A DNA stretch of 31,701 nucleotides. Origin: WJKP01 sp964531215 (GTDB lineage: Bacteria > Patescibacteriota > Patescibacteriia > CAIXNZ01). Below, in pieces: positions 16,037-24,139 of the stretch (its first letter is position 1; each line of letters opens with the position of its first letter). The DNA is taken from the NCBI GenBank assembly GCA_964531215.1, contig CAZHFK010000009.1, forward strand, positions 1-31,701, written 5' to 3'. The notes beneath the pieces were generated by a model. The model did not search any database, had not been told where the DNA came from, and worked only from the letters and a program-made list of their open reading frames with translations. Position numbers and translations under genes: made by a program.

Positions 16037-16354
16037 TTAAATAGATTCGATTTTAACCAAAGTTTTTGGTTGCCTGTGCCCTTTTTTGCGTCTGTATCTG
16101 ATTTTGGATTTATATTTAATAACCGTAACTTTTTTATCTTTATATTGTTTTTCAATCACACCAGAAACTTTGCCACTTTTAACCAAAGGATCACCAATTT
16201 GCACATCTGTTCCCTTGGTATCAGCAACCAACAAAACGTCTTTAAAATCTATTTTTTTACCTTCCTTGCCTTCAATTTTTTCTATTTGAATTTTATCACC
16301 TTCAGCTACCTTATATTGCTTGCCTCCGGTTCTTATTACTGCAATTTTAGACAT
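16037..16354 (-). CDS. rplU: 50S ribosomal protein bL21
   Basis: A 105-aa ribosomal protein that contacts 23S rRNA. The start AVIRTGGKQYKVAEGDKIQIEK and the basic tail KYKSKIRYRRKKGHRQPKT are diagnostic of bL21. It is encoded alone here. The usual partner rpmA (bL27) does not follow, since the gene is terminated at once. The ATG at 16354 has no Shine-Dalgarno sequence but sits behind a structured leader. Confidence 0.97.
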   Translation of the reverse strand: MSKIAVIRTGGKQYKVAEGDKIQIEKIEGKEGKKIDFKDVLLVADTKGTDVQIGDPLVKSGKVSGVIEKQYKDKKVTVIKYKSKIRYRRKKGHRQPKTLVKIESI

Positions 16355-16433
16355 ATATTTTTAGCTTATGGCAAATAGCCTATAGCTATTTGCAAATTAT
16401 AATTAAAAAAAGATTAGTGCCTTGCTAAATCTT
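16355..16433 (-). promoter_or_regulatory. Structured rplU leader, possible L21 autoregulatory site
   Basis: The leader of about 80 nt has a perfect 9-bp hairpin (GCAAATAGC with GCTATTTGC, 16369-16391) 15 nt before the ATG. Further upstream is a weak AGATT/AATCT stem followed by seven T, like a leaky terminator. Known bacteria control rplU through leader RNA bound by L21. A similar role here is inferred. Confidence 0.4.
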
Positions 16434-16440
16434 GATTAGT

Positions 16441-16469
16441 ATTTTAACTTAAATAAAAAAATTTGTCAA
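16441..16469 (-). promoter_or_regulatory. Promoter of rplU
   Basis: On the minus strand, TTGACA (16469-16464), a 17-nt spacer and TAAAAT (16446-16441), close to the housekeeping consensus. Confidence 0.7.
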
Positions 16470-16472
16470 ATG

Positions 16473-16500
16473 AAAAGCCCCTAGTTTAAACAGAGGCTAT
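16473..16500 (-). terminator. Terminator of the gene at 16504-17073
   Basis: On the minus strand, AGCC and CT pair with AG and GGCT across single mismatches, and TTTTCATTT follows. It lies directly past the stop codon. Confidence 0.6.
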
Positions 16501-16503
16501 TTT

Positions 16504-17073
16504 TTATATTATCCAATGCCAAAAATCAGTCAGAAAAAAAGATATCAGCATTAAAATAAGACCAAAAATAAAATTCAAAAACATACCTTTTTCCGATACT
16601 CGATAATCACCAATCATGAGCCAATCTTTATGATGTTCTGATTGTGAGGCACAAGGATTCATATCAAACCAAAAATTATCTTCAAGTGACCAAATCAGCA
16701 TCAAATTGGCAATCGCTCTTACCTCTAAAACAATGATGGGTTCACCAGGCCAAAAGCAAAGATAAACCAATATATGAGACACAAAAAGCTGAATAAGATC
16801 AACTATGCGATGATAGATTGTAAAATCTTTACCGCCCAACAACTTATTAATATAAAAAAAATAAAAGTTACCAGGCCAGCTCTTATGATCAACCAAAACA
16901 TATTTATTAGAGGCAAAAGATTTATAAAACATTTTATCTTCTTTTTCATCCCAAATATATTTCTTGGTCGGTAACTCTTTAGCCCAACCGTTTGGACCTT
17001 CAATTTCCATTTCTAATTTGGCAAAAAGTATACACCAAACAATCAAAAGTAAAAAGAACAAAAATATAAGCAT
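16504..17073 (-). CDS. Hypothetical membrane protein, 189 aa
   Basis: A hydrophobic N-terminus (LIFLFFLLLIVWCILFAKL) is followed by a soluble part with EIEGPNGWAKELPTKKYIW. Further hydrophobic helices lie near residues 88-110 and at the C-terminus (MFLNFIFGLILMLISFF). The tryptophan- and proline-containing segment after the first helix is memorable, but I cannot name the family. The ATG at 17073 is fixed by a strong AAAAGGAGGTATTGGC ribosome site. It is divergent from the 395-aa gene and monocistronic. Confidence 0.65.
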   Translation of the reverse strand: MLIFLFFLLLIVWCILFAKLEMEIEGPNGWAKELPTKKYIWDEKEDKMFYKSFASNKYVLVDHKSWPGNFYFFYINKLLGGKDFTIYHRIVDLIQLFVSHILVYLCFWPGEPIIVLEVRAIANLMLIWSLEDNFWFDMNPCASQSEHHKDWLMIGDYRVSEKGMFLNFIFGLILMLISFFLTDFWHWII

Positions 17074-17102
17074 GCCAATACCTCCTTTTTTATTATTATA
17101 TT

Positions 17103-17169
17103 AAACTAACAGATCATATTAAATAAGTCAAGACAGCAATTTGACTTATTTATTGATTACTGTTAATAT
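17103..17169. promoter_or_regulatory. Divergent promoters on a perfect inverted repeat
   Basis: AAATAAGTCAA (17121-17131) and TTGACTTATTT (17141-17151) form a perfect 11-bp inverted repeat. Each arm supplies a TTGACT box. On the plus strand the box is followed after 17 nt by TAATAT (17164-17169), serving the gene at 17211. On the minus strand it is followed after 17 nt by a weak TAGTTT (17108-17103), serving the gene ending at 16504. The repeat could also be an operator controlling both genes. Confidence 0.5.
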
Positions 17170-17210
17170 CTATTAAATCCGCTCATTAAAACTAAATAAA
17201 GGAGGTTTGA

Positions 17211-18398
17211 ATGGCTAAAATAATCGACAGCCTGGAATGCTCGTTGCAGATTTGGGAAGATCTATGTTTATTGATTCAGCTTTTATCTAAATTTCAGCAA
17301 AAACAAGGCCTAAAGCCAGATTATCCGTTACAAGGACCGTTTGTTCATTATGCGGAATTTCGTAATAACCTGAAATCTGCCGGAATTAATCCTGATTTTG
17401 AAACTATAATTAAAAAATTCACAGAACCTTATAGATCAGATAAATCACCGGCTTTGGGTGATTTGGCTCAACTGGCTTTTGAATTAGCGCTTTGGTCAAG
17501 CAGCAGTCGACGTGTCTACCATTTAACTTCTGACATACAATTGCTTTTAAATGCCACGACTATTAAAAATATTACCTGGCAAGATGTTAGACTGCCTTTA
17601 CCTTCATTTACCATATTATTGGATGAACCAATCAAAGATACCGATGACCAGATTGAATATGACTGTATTTTAATAACTTCGGGATTATCTTCAACCGGTA
17701 TTAAAGAAATTGAATTTCGTTTAATACCTAATAATTTTAGGAGTTATTCAAGAATTTCTGATGAAGAAGTTAAGTTAATGAAAAAATTTTTAAAACAAAA
17801 CAAACAAGATAAGCTACTAAAAAGAATACAAAAACACTACTCAGCCATTCCTTCCCCCCTATTATCACCTATTTTTTCAATCCCCTTAACCGAAAAAGCC
17901 TTGCAAAGCAAAGTGACTGACTCTATTATTGACCTGGCACTGGAATTTGTTGCTCAAGCCCAAGCACAAGGTCATAAAATTACCATACCTAAAGGCGTAA
18001 AAGTCATGCCAGAAGAAGGCAATACAGCCACCAGATTAATTGTCAGTCTTTGTCTTTATTTGACTACGCGCGAAGGCTGGAAAATTAAAAGCAAAAAACA
18101 ACAAAGCTCAAAAAGCAAAAAAAATAAAGCTTTACCGCCAATTAACGATTGTTTTGAACTTTTTACTATCATTACTGAAAGAAAATTAAACCCGCAAGAA
18201 AAAAAAGCTTTTTCAGCGGGTTTAAAAAAAACTACAGGACAAATAAGTCCTCATTGGCGTATGGGTACTTGGCGGTTTCCTCCAAATAAAGCTAATGATC
18301 CTGAAGCTAAAAAAACAGTCTGGGTTAGTCCCAGCCTTGTCAATAAGCATTTAATCTCAGGAAACAATTTGCCTAACGGTTCAAAAATTTATTTATAA
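17211..18398 (+). CDS. Unknown protein with C-terminal HWR...VWVSPSLV motif (AcrVA2-like pattern)
   Basis: A 395-aa soluble protein without signal peptide. The N-terminal half is helical. The middle has a beta segment (LPLPSFTILLDEPI, then YDCILITSG). A helix RLIVSLCLYLTTREGWKI comes near 285-305, followed by a lysine-rich linker. The C-terminal block is HWRMGTWRFPP (from about H348), then KTVWVSPSLVNKH. From memory this order (beta segment, L-Y-L-helix, HWR-G-WR, W-x-x-P-x-x-V) resembles a widespread plasmid, phage and genomic family that includes proteins labelled AcrVA2-like, so a link to mobile elements is possible. The function is unknown and the likeness is unchecked. A near-perfect ribosome site (AAAGGAGGTTTGA), its own promoter and its own terminator mark it as an independent unit. 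Confidence 0.6.
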   Translation: MAKIIDSLECSLQIWEDLCLLIQLLSKFQQKQGLKPDYPLQGPFVHYAEFRNNLKSAGINPDFETIIKKFTEPYRSDKSPALGDLAQLAFELALWSSSSRRVYHLTSDIQLLLNATTIKNITWQDVRLPLPSFTILLDEPIKDTDDQIEYDCILITSGLSSTGIKEIEFRLIPNNFRSYSRISDEEVKLMKKFLKQNKQDKLLKRIQKHYSAIPSPLLSPIFSIPLTEKALQSKVTDSIIDLALEFVAQAQAQGHKITIPKGVKVMPEEGNTATRLIVSLCLYLTTREGWKIKSKKQQSSKSKKNKALPPINDCFELFTIITERKLNPQEKKAFSAGLKKTTGQISPHWRMGTWRFPPNKANDPEAKKTVWVSPSLVNKHLISGNNLPNGSKIYL

Positions 18399-18404
18399 AA
18401 AATG

Positions 18405-18432
18405 CTCCGGTCTTATTAAGACTGGAGTTTTC
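18405..18432 (+). terminator. Terminator of the 395-aa gene
   Basis: A 10-bp stem (CTCCGGTCTT with AAGACTGGAG, one G-T pair) has a 3-nt loop and is followed by TTTTCTT. It lies 6 bp past the stop. Confidence 0.85.
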
Positions 18433-18458
18433 TTATTAAAAAATAATAAAAAAATATC

Positions 18459-18941
18459 TTAATTAAAATCAGCTAAAATATCTACTTTATTACCTATTTT
18501 AACATTATGCTTATCACTATAACCGGCATTAACTTCCAAAACATAATTAACCTCTGTTTGCGGATAATAAACTTGTAAATCCTGATCAGAATTTGGAACT
18601 GGCACATTCTTGGTTATTTCAACAATCTGATTATTATTAATCCAAATAAAATCAAGCGGAAAATTCATTTTTCGCATAACAAAACCTGGTTTTTGTTTTT
18701 CAGAAAAAACAAATAACATGCCTTGATTTTCAGCCAAAGATTCGCGTTCACTCAAGCCTTTAAATCTTTCGGCTGGTGTTTGGGGTATTTCCACATAAAT
18801 AACATTATCATTGATAATTACCTGAGCTAAGGATGAATCTTTAATATTGGAAAACACAGAAAAAGACGAGCTGATCATTAAAATCAACAAAATACCAATT
18901 ATAAAAAAAAAGACTATAATTATATATTTTTTATCTTTCAT
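18459..18941 (-). CDS. DUF192 protein, membrane-anchored
   Basis: A 160-aa protein. A membrane anchor or signal (YIIIVFFFIIGILLILMI, residues 6-23) is followed by the DUF192 fold: VEIPQTPAERFKGLSERESL, then GMLFVFSEKQKPGFVMRKMN, PLDFIWINNNQIVEI and VLEVNAGYSDKHNVKIGNKV. DUF192 proteins are secreted or membrane-tethered and have no firm biochemical role. The start overlaps the stop of the upstream transferase gene by 4 bp (ATGA type), so translation is probably coupled. It is the last gene of the minus-strand operon. Confidence 0.88.
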   Translation of the reverse strand: MKDKKYIIIVFFFIIGILLILMISSSFSVFSNIKDSSLAQVIINDNVIYVEIPQTPAERFKGLSERESLAENQGMLFVFSEKQKPGFVMRKMNFPLDFIWINNNQIVEITKNVPVPNSDQDLQVYYPQTEVNYVLEVNAGYSDKHNVKIGNKVDILADFN

Positions 18942-20026
18942 ATTTTTGAATTTTTCTTTTGATAAATAAAAACCAAACTAACACCTAAAATTAACATGAC
19001 CAGCAACAAAATGATCAAGGCTATTAATTTCCCGAAAGTTTGCAAAAAAACGGCAAAACCGCCAAATAAAGCCGTTAATAATAAGTAAAAAATAACTGCC
19101 TGACGATGAGAAAAACCAACATCAAGCAAACGAAAATGCAAATGTTTCTTATCTGAAAATTTAAATGGATTTTTACCGGCTAAAATTCTGCGTGTGATAA
19201 CCCAGATTACATCTAAAACAGGAATACCTATAATTAATAAAGTTGTCGCTACCTTAGAACCGGAAATAATTGCCAAGACCCCCAGCATTAAACCAGCATA
19301 CAAACTACCGCCTTCACCTAAAAAAATTTTAGCCGGATGCCAGTTAAAAACCCAAAAACCTAAAAAAGCACCCGCCAAAATCATGGCAATTAAAGCTGTA
19401 TTATATTGAGCAACAATCGAACTCATAGCAATGGCAAAAATTATAACTGCGCCAATCACTGTTACCCCGGAAACCAAACCGTCCAGACCGTCCAAAAGCT
19501 TGGTAGTATACATCATTCCCAGTAACCAAATAAAAGTGAATAAATCAGATAAAACAGTAATTTTGTATGGTATCCCCTGCCAGTGAAATAAAATAAATTC
19601 CCATTGATCAAAACGAATCACTCCGCCAAACGGATTTCTAATATGATCAATACCAATACCACTGGCAATAATTACTAAAACAGCCAAAACAGGAAAAATA
19701 ATTTGCAACTTGGGTTTTAAATTATATCTATCATCCAAAACACCGCCTAGCATAATAATCAAAGAGGCGATTATTATACCCCAAACATACTTTTCAGCTA
19801 TAAAATCCTTAATAACCCAATCAGTAAAAAAACTATAGTAGACAAATACCATAGTAAAACTTAGAAAAACCGCCATTCCGCCCAATAATGGAGTGGCTGT
19901 TTGATGAATTTTTCTGGCCACAGTCGGCCGGTCAACAATATCAAATTTAGCAGCTAATTGCTTGACTATAAAAGTCAAAATAACAGCCAAAATGAAAGTA
20001 ATAATAAAAGCGGCTAAATATACCAT
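18938..20026 (-). CDS. WecA/MraY-type undecaprenyl-phosphate sugar-1-phosphate transferase
   Basis: A 362-aa polytopic membrane enzyme of glycosyltransferase family 4. It transfers a UDP-HexNAc phosphate to undecaprenyl phosphate and so starts a cell-surface glycan. About ten hydrophobic segments are present. Family motifs include the early DRPTVARKIHQTATPLLGG, the aspartate-rich KLLDGLDGLVSG, FNWHPAKIFLGEGGS (NxxNxxD-type loop), and the HxH loop DKKHLHFRLLDVGFSHRQA. The HLHFR loop and lack of MraY-specific wording favour a WecA/TagO-like enzyme over MraY. It starts 3 bp after the ClpC-like gene. Confidence 0.88.
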   Translation of the reverse strand: MVYLAAFIITFILAVILTFIVKQLAAKFDIVDRPTVARKIHQTATPLLGGMAVFLSFTMVFVYYSFFTDWVIKDFIAEKYVWGIIIASLIIMLGGVLDDRYNLKPKLQIIFPVLAVLVIIASGIGIDHIRNPFGGVIRFDQWEFILFHWQGIPYKITVLSDLFTFIWLLGMMYTTKLLDGLDGLVSGVTVIGAVIIFAIAMSSIVAQYNTALIAMILAGAFLGFWVFNWHPAKIFLGEGGSLYAGLMLGVLAIISGSKVATTLLIIGIPVLDVIWVITRRILAGKNPFKFSDKKHLHFRLLDVGFSHRQAVIFYLLLTALFGGFAVFLQTFGKLIALIILLLVMLILGVSLVFIYQKKNSKI

Positions 20027-20028
20027 AT

Positions 20029-22833
20029 TTATAACTTTTTAGCTTTTTCTACCCTAATTACTCCGCCTGATTCTAAAATTGCCACATCTCGCCGCCCGAT
20101 TTTACCTTTAATTAAATATTGAGCCAAAGCATTGTCAACATGCTTCTGAATAGCCCGTCTTAATGGTCTGGCGCCAAATTGCGGATCAAAACCGATTTTA
20201 GCCAACTCTTTAACCGCTTCTTCACTGGCCTGAAAATGTATACCTTTGGCTTCCAAGTTCTTGGCGACATCATTTAACATCAAATGAGCAATTTTAACAA
20301 CGTCTTCATAGCTAAGCGGTTTAAAAACAATAATATTATTAAAACGATTTAAAAATTCCGGACGAAAATAATCTTTTAATTGTGTCTCCAATAAATCTTT
20401 TTTAATTTTTTCAACCGGTACTTTTTCCTTAATTTTTTGCTGAATATAAGACGAACCGGCATTGGAAGTAGCAATAATAATCGTATTGGTAAAATCAATA
20501 GTCCGGCCAGTCGCATCAGTCAAGCGTCCGTCCTCCATTACTTGCAAAAAAACATTTAAAATATCGGCATGCGCCTTTTCCAACTCATCCAATAAGACTA
20601 TGGAAAAAGGTTTTTGCCGAACAGCCTCGGTTAATTGTCCCCCAGTACCTGCTCCGGCCTGGCCCGGTGGTGCGCCTATTAAACGGTTAATACTGGATTT
20701 TTCCTGGTATTCTGACATATCCAAACGCACCATATTTTCTTCACTATTAAAATAAACTTGGGCTATTGTTTTCGCTAATTCTGTTTTACCGACACCAGTC
20801 GGACCCAAAAATAATAAATTAGCAATCGGTCGGTCAACATCTCTTAATTCGGTTCTGGCCCGGCGTAAACTATTGGCTACAGCACTAACTGCCTCTTCCT
20901 GATCAACCATTCTTTCATGAATGATTTCTTCTAATTTTAATAATTTTTCACTTTCACTTTCAGTAATATCAGAAACGGGCATATTAATTTTTTCAGACAA
21001 TAAAGTCGCAACATCATTACCAGTTACCAATGATCCGGCACCTTTATTAGTTTTAGCCCAAGCACCAGCTTCTTCCAGTAAACTAATTGCTTTATAAGGC
21101 AAAAATTTATCTGTAATATAACGATCAGTCAATTTAACCGCATTTTCCAAAGCTCGATAAGAAAAGAAAATATTATTTTTACCTTCAATTTTACCCACCT
21201 TACCAGCAATAATCTGAACAGCTTCATTAAATTCCGGTTCAGCAATTGTTATTTTCTTTAAAATATTCCCCAAACTGGTAGTTTCAATTGAATTAACATA
21301 ACTGATCGGTGTACTGGTAGAAATTAAAATAAATAAATTCTTGGATAAGGCTTCCACAATAACATCTGATAAATCCAGGCTTTCACCACTGCCAGCCGAA
21401 ATCCCCATAATATCCTGAATATTATCAATATATAAAACAACATTACCGGCTTTAATCAGCTCATTAACACAAATCAATAAACGTTGCTGAGCTTCACTGG
21501 CTGATGCACCTGACAATAAACGGGAAACACTTAAACTAACCAATCTTTTATCACGTAAAAATTCCGGCACATCATCAGCAATCATTTTTTGCGCCAAACC
21601 TTCCATTATGGCTGTTTTGCCAACCCCGGGTGATCCGACCAAAACAATACCTTTAATTGAACTGCCTTCTAAAACTCTAAACATTTCATTAAATTCACTT
21701 TCTCGATCAATACACAAAGGCAAATAACCCATTTTAGCCAATAAAGTCAAATCTTCAGAAAACTGATTCAAATATTGAGTTTGCACGGCTGTCATAGCGC
21801 GATCAATACCGGTTTTTGATTTTAAACGAGAACTGGCTCTGTAAGTTTGCCATTGTTGACGCAATAATTGCCTAATTCTTTGCCATAAAATAACATTATT
21901 AACTTGTTCCAAACTAATATTAATATCAAATAATACTTCTTGGATCATTTTATCAGCTTTAATAGCTTCTTGAGCTATTTCAGTGGTATCAACTTTTTCC
22001 AACTTATTGTCATAAGCTGCCCGATAAGCTTTCATTAAAAGTTTTATCGATTCACTAGAAAAAACTGTTTTTCCCTCAGTTTGCGGATATCTGGCCGCAA
22101 CTCTGCCTAATTTTTTAGCCAAATCATTAAAATCAACGCCTAATCGGGAAAAAATGCTACCCATCTGATTGGAAACAATAAAAGCGGCAATCAAAAAATG
22201 AATCGGACTGACTTCAATCGCCTTGTACCTGGCTGCCACTTCAAAAGCTTTTTCAATTACTTGCCCGGCTTCTTTACTAAAAGCTTTGGCAATATCTATT
22301 TTATTTTTATTACCAAACGATTTTACCTGCAACCAATCAGCCGGTGGAGGCGCAATAGCTGACTGTTCACTTTCTGATTCATATTTTTTAGCCAAAACAG
22401 TTTGTTTTTGTTCTTTAATCAAAGATACAAAATAAATTAAATATAAATCAAAAATAAATGATAACCAAAAATAAAAATGAAACTCATTTTCACCGCTTAA
22501 CCAATAATCTGCTTCAAGTATTCTAAGAAAATCATTCAAATAAACCAAATAAAAAGAATAAATCAAACTGGCCAAACCCAAAACACCAATGATTATTAAA
22601 ATTATTAAAGTTATAATACTGGCTATTTTTTCAAGCTTATATAACTTTATATATTGAGGATTGATTATTTTTGACCAATACAAAATATAACCATCCAAAT
22701 AACCAATAATGCCATGGCCGTCACAATTGCGACATTTTTTATTGCCCACATAACCCAAACCATTACACTGTGAACAAATCAAAAACTGCAATTGTTCATT
22801 ATTACTTTCTGCATTTTTATCATTTTCAGGCAT
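20029..22833 (-). CDS. Membrane-anchored ClpC/ClpB-like AAA+ ATPase with zinc ribbon and degenerate first ATPase domain
   Basis: A 934-aa protein. Residues 20-41 form a DnaJ-type CxxCxGxG zinc ribbon (C20, C23, C34, C37). Two membrane segments follow at about 70-98 and 118-138. A Clp N domain lies at about 185-315. AAA-1 has Walker A GSPGVGKT (400-407), but Walker B reads YIDN, so N471 replaces the catalytic glutamate. The KYRG pore loop is ASASE, and the usual RR arginine fingers are missing (GNILKKITI). AAA-2 has an intact Walker A (GPTGVGKT, 677-684) and Walker B (LLDE, 747-750), the FLNRF segment and sensor 2 (GARPLRRAI). Its pore loop reads GQAGAGT instead of GYVGYEE, without the aromatic residue. 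It is probably a membrane remodelling or quality-control machine rather than a typical unfoldase. Genes on both sides are within 1-3 bp. Confidence 0.92.
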   Translation of the reverse strand: MPENDKNAESNNEQLQFLICSQCNGLGYVGNKKCRNCDGHGIIGYLDGYILYWSKIINPQYIKLYKLEKIASIITLIILIIIGVLGLASLIYSFYLVYLNDFLRILEADYWLSGENEFHFYFWLSFIFDLYLIYFVSLIKEQKQTVLAKKYESESEQSAIAPPPADWLQVKSFGNKNKIDIAKAFSKEAGQVIEKAFEVAARYKAIEVSPIHFLIAAFIVSNQMGSIFSRLGVDFNDLAKKLGRVAARYPQTEGKTVFSSESIKLLMKAYRAAYDNKLEKVDTTEIAQEAIKADKMIQEVLFDINISLEQVNNVILWQRIRQLLRQQWQTYRASSRLKSKTGIDRAMTAVQTQYLNQFSEDLTLLAKMGYLPLCIDRESEFNEMFRVLEGSSIKGIVLVGSPGVGKTAIMEGLAQKMIADDVPEFLRDKRLVSLSVSRLLSGASASEAQQRLLICVNELIKAGNVVLYIDNIQDIMGISAGSGESLDLSDVIVEALSKNLFILISTSTPISYVNSIETTSLGNILKKITIAEPEFNEAVQIIAGKVGKIEGKNNIFFSYRALENAVKLTDRYITDKFLPYKAISLLEEAGAWAKTNKGAGSLVTGNDVATLLSEKINMPVSDITESESEKLLKLEEIIHERMVDQEEAVSAVANSLRRARTELRDVDRPIANLLFLGPTGVGKTELAKTIAQVYFNSEENMVRLDMSEYQEKSSINRLIGAPPGQAGAGTGGQLTEAVRQKPFSIVLLDELEKAHADILNVFLQVMEDGRLTDATGRTIDFTNTIIIATSNAGSSYIQQKIKEKVPVEKIKKDLLETQLKDYFRPEFLNRFNNIIVFKPLSYEDVVKIAHLMLNDVAKNLEAKGIHFQASEEAVKELAKIGFDPQFGARPLRRAIQKHVDNALAQYLIKGKIGRRDVAILESGGVIRVEKAKKL

Positions 22834-22834
22834 T

Positions 22835-23206
22835 TTAAAAAATAAAAATTAATAATTGAAAAATAATAAAAACCGGTAAAACCAGCCAAATAAAAATAAA
22901 AACAAGAGTCAAGCAAATTAAAAATAAAAGCGCCAAACCGCGAAAAATAATATTAACCAAACGCAGGAAAAAACTAATCAAACGCCCGGGAATGTCTCTT
23001 TGGCCAAACATGGGCACAAAAATATTTTTCACCCAAATAGTAAAACCCAAAGTTAAATTAAAATCACTGATTAGGCGGCCAACACTTTTAATCATTTTTA
23101 TAAATCCCTTGGAATACCACCAAACAGGAAAATATAAAGCAGTCCTTAATCCGTCAATTAAAATTAAAATAATTATTTTGCCAGTACTTGTTGAAACTTG
23201 AGCCAT
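22835..23206 (-). CDS. Membrane protein, companion of the ClpC-like ATPase
   Basis: A 123-aa protein with an amphipathic or hydrophobic N-terminus, a central conserved-looking stretch (WVKNIFVPMFGQRDIPGRLI) and a strongly hydrophobic C-terminal third (LALLFLICLTLVFIFIWLVL). The stop is one base before the ATPase start, so the two are translated together and probably work together at the membrane. No named family is recognised. It is the first gene of the four-gene operon. Confidence 0.75.
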   Translation of the reverse strand: MAQVSTSTGKIIILILIDGLRTALYFPVWWYSKGFIKMIKSVGRLISDFNLTLGFTIWVKNIFVPMFGQRDIPGRLISFFLRLVNIIFRGLALLFLICLTLVFIFIWLVLPVFIIFQLLIFIF

Positions 23207-23249
23207 ATTAATTAAAGTTTATTTTATTTAATTTTAGCATAATTCAAAT

Positions 23250-23284
23250 AAAAAAAGAACCCCCATAACTAAACGTTATGGGGG
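23250..23284 (-). terminator. Terminator of the gene at 23289-23495
   Basis: A perfect 10-bp stem (CCCCCATAAC with GTTATGGGGG) has a 5-nt loop. On the minus strand it is followed by TTCTTTTTTT. Confidence 0.9.
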
Positions 23285-23288
23285 GGTA

Positions 23289-23495
23289 TCAGCCTTGCTG
23301 AAAAAAACGTTCCTGCAAATTTTTCATGCCTTCAAAAATATCCAAAACTTGACACTGAGTAAGTTCACAATCTTCTTCAGGCGCAATACTTTCCAAGCGC
23401 TTTTTTATAGCTTTTTTCTTGAAAGGTGAAACTTGAGCGTCGGAAAAACCATTAATAAAAGATTCGACTACGCTTTTGGTAGTTATAAATTCCAT
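23289..23495 (-). CDS. Small hypothetical protein, 68 aa
   Basis: A helical soluble protein (MEFITTKSVVESFINGF, then SPFKKKAIKKRLESIAPEED, CQVLDIFEGMKNLQERF). I do not recognise it. The start is the ATG at 23495. A GTG nine bases upstream lies inside the ribosome site and is unlikely to be used. That site, AAAGGAGGTGATC, can pair over 13 bases with the usual 16S rRNA 3' end, one of the strongest possible. The gene has its own promoter and terminator, so it is a monocistronic unit. Confidence 0.65.
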   Translation of the reverse strand: MEFITTKSVVESFINGFSDAQVSPFKKKAIKKRLESIAPEEDCELTQCQVLDIFEGMKNLQERFFQQG

Positions 23496-23522
23496 TTTGA
23501 TCACCTCCTTTAGGAATATTTT

Positions 23523-23551
23523 AATTTAACAAACATTAAATATTTTGTCAA
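23523..23551 (-). promoter_or_regulatory. Promoter of the gene at 23289-23495
   Basis: On the minus strand, TTGACA (23551-23546), a 17-nt spacer and TAAATT (23528-23523). The boxes match those of purCE exactly, and the first spacer bases (AAAT) are also shared. Confidence 0.6.
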
Positions 23552-23651
23552 GGAAAAATGTAAATTTGTAAAGGTGAAATAATCAAGCGTTGTTTATATT
23601 TGTAAATTATAATAGGGTTGTTTACACTTTTAAAACAATAAGGCTTTAAAC

Positions 23652-24110
23652 TTAATCCTGACTTTCCAGTTTACGAATAGCACTTTGTAAACTAAAAAAA
23701 TCACTGCAAGTAAACGGTTCAAGTTCTTTGAAACTTAACTGGGCTCGCCTTATTTTATCCGCTATTTGTTTAAAATGCCCAGCTAAGGAATTTAAATCGT
23801 TTGAACCGGCCTGATAGTCTTGAAAAAGCTGCAAAAATTCTTTTTTAAACTGCTTATCCAAAAGACTATCAATTTCAGATTTTGTTGCTCTGACAATCCC
23901 ATCTTTATGATGAGCCGATGAATAAATAGTGTAAAATTTTAAATCTTCTGAATCAGAGACATTAATAACATTATGCTCTTCTGCCCCACCAGGTACGACA
24001 ATTGCAGAACCGTCACTCACCTCATATTCATTGCCGTCAATAATAACTTTGCCCTGACCTTGTTCAAATCTAAAAAACTAGGCATTTTCTTCATGTCCTT
24101 CCGTGCCATT
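23652..24110 (-). pseudogene. Broken cupin-domain gene
   Basis: The frame reads NGTEGHEENA, an amber stop (24080-24078), FFRFEQGQGKVIIDGNEYEV, then SDGSAIVVPGGAEEHNVIN and LKFYTIYSSAHHKDGIV. Small cupins have Q at the place of the stop (V-D-Q-F-F-R-x-E-E-G), so CAG to TAG explains it. Upstream the frame meets TGA within two codons, so the first cupin strands are missing. The remaining 3' frame is open to 23652 and adds about 65 helical residues not usual for such cupins. An alternative is a short protein starting at the GTG at 24020, but that would be half a cupin barrel. It lies 30 bp past ywbE with no ribosome site. Confidence 0.7.
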
Positions 24111-24139
24111 TTTTCACTGAACTTTTTTATTACCAATGG

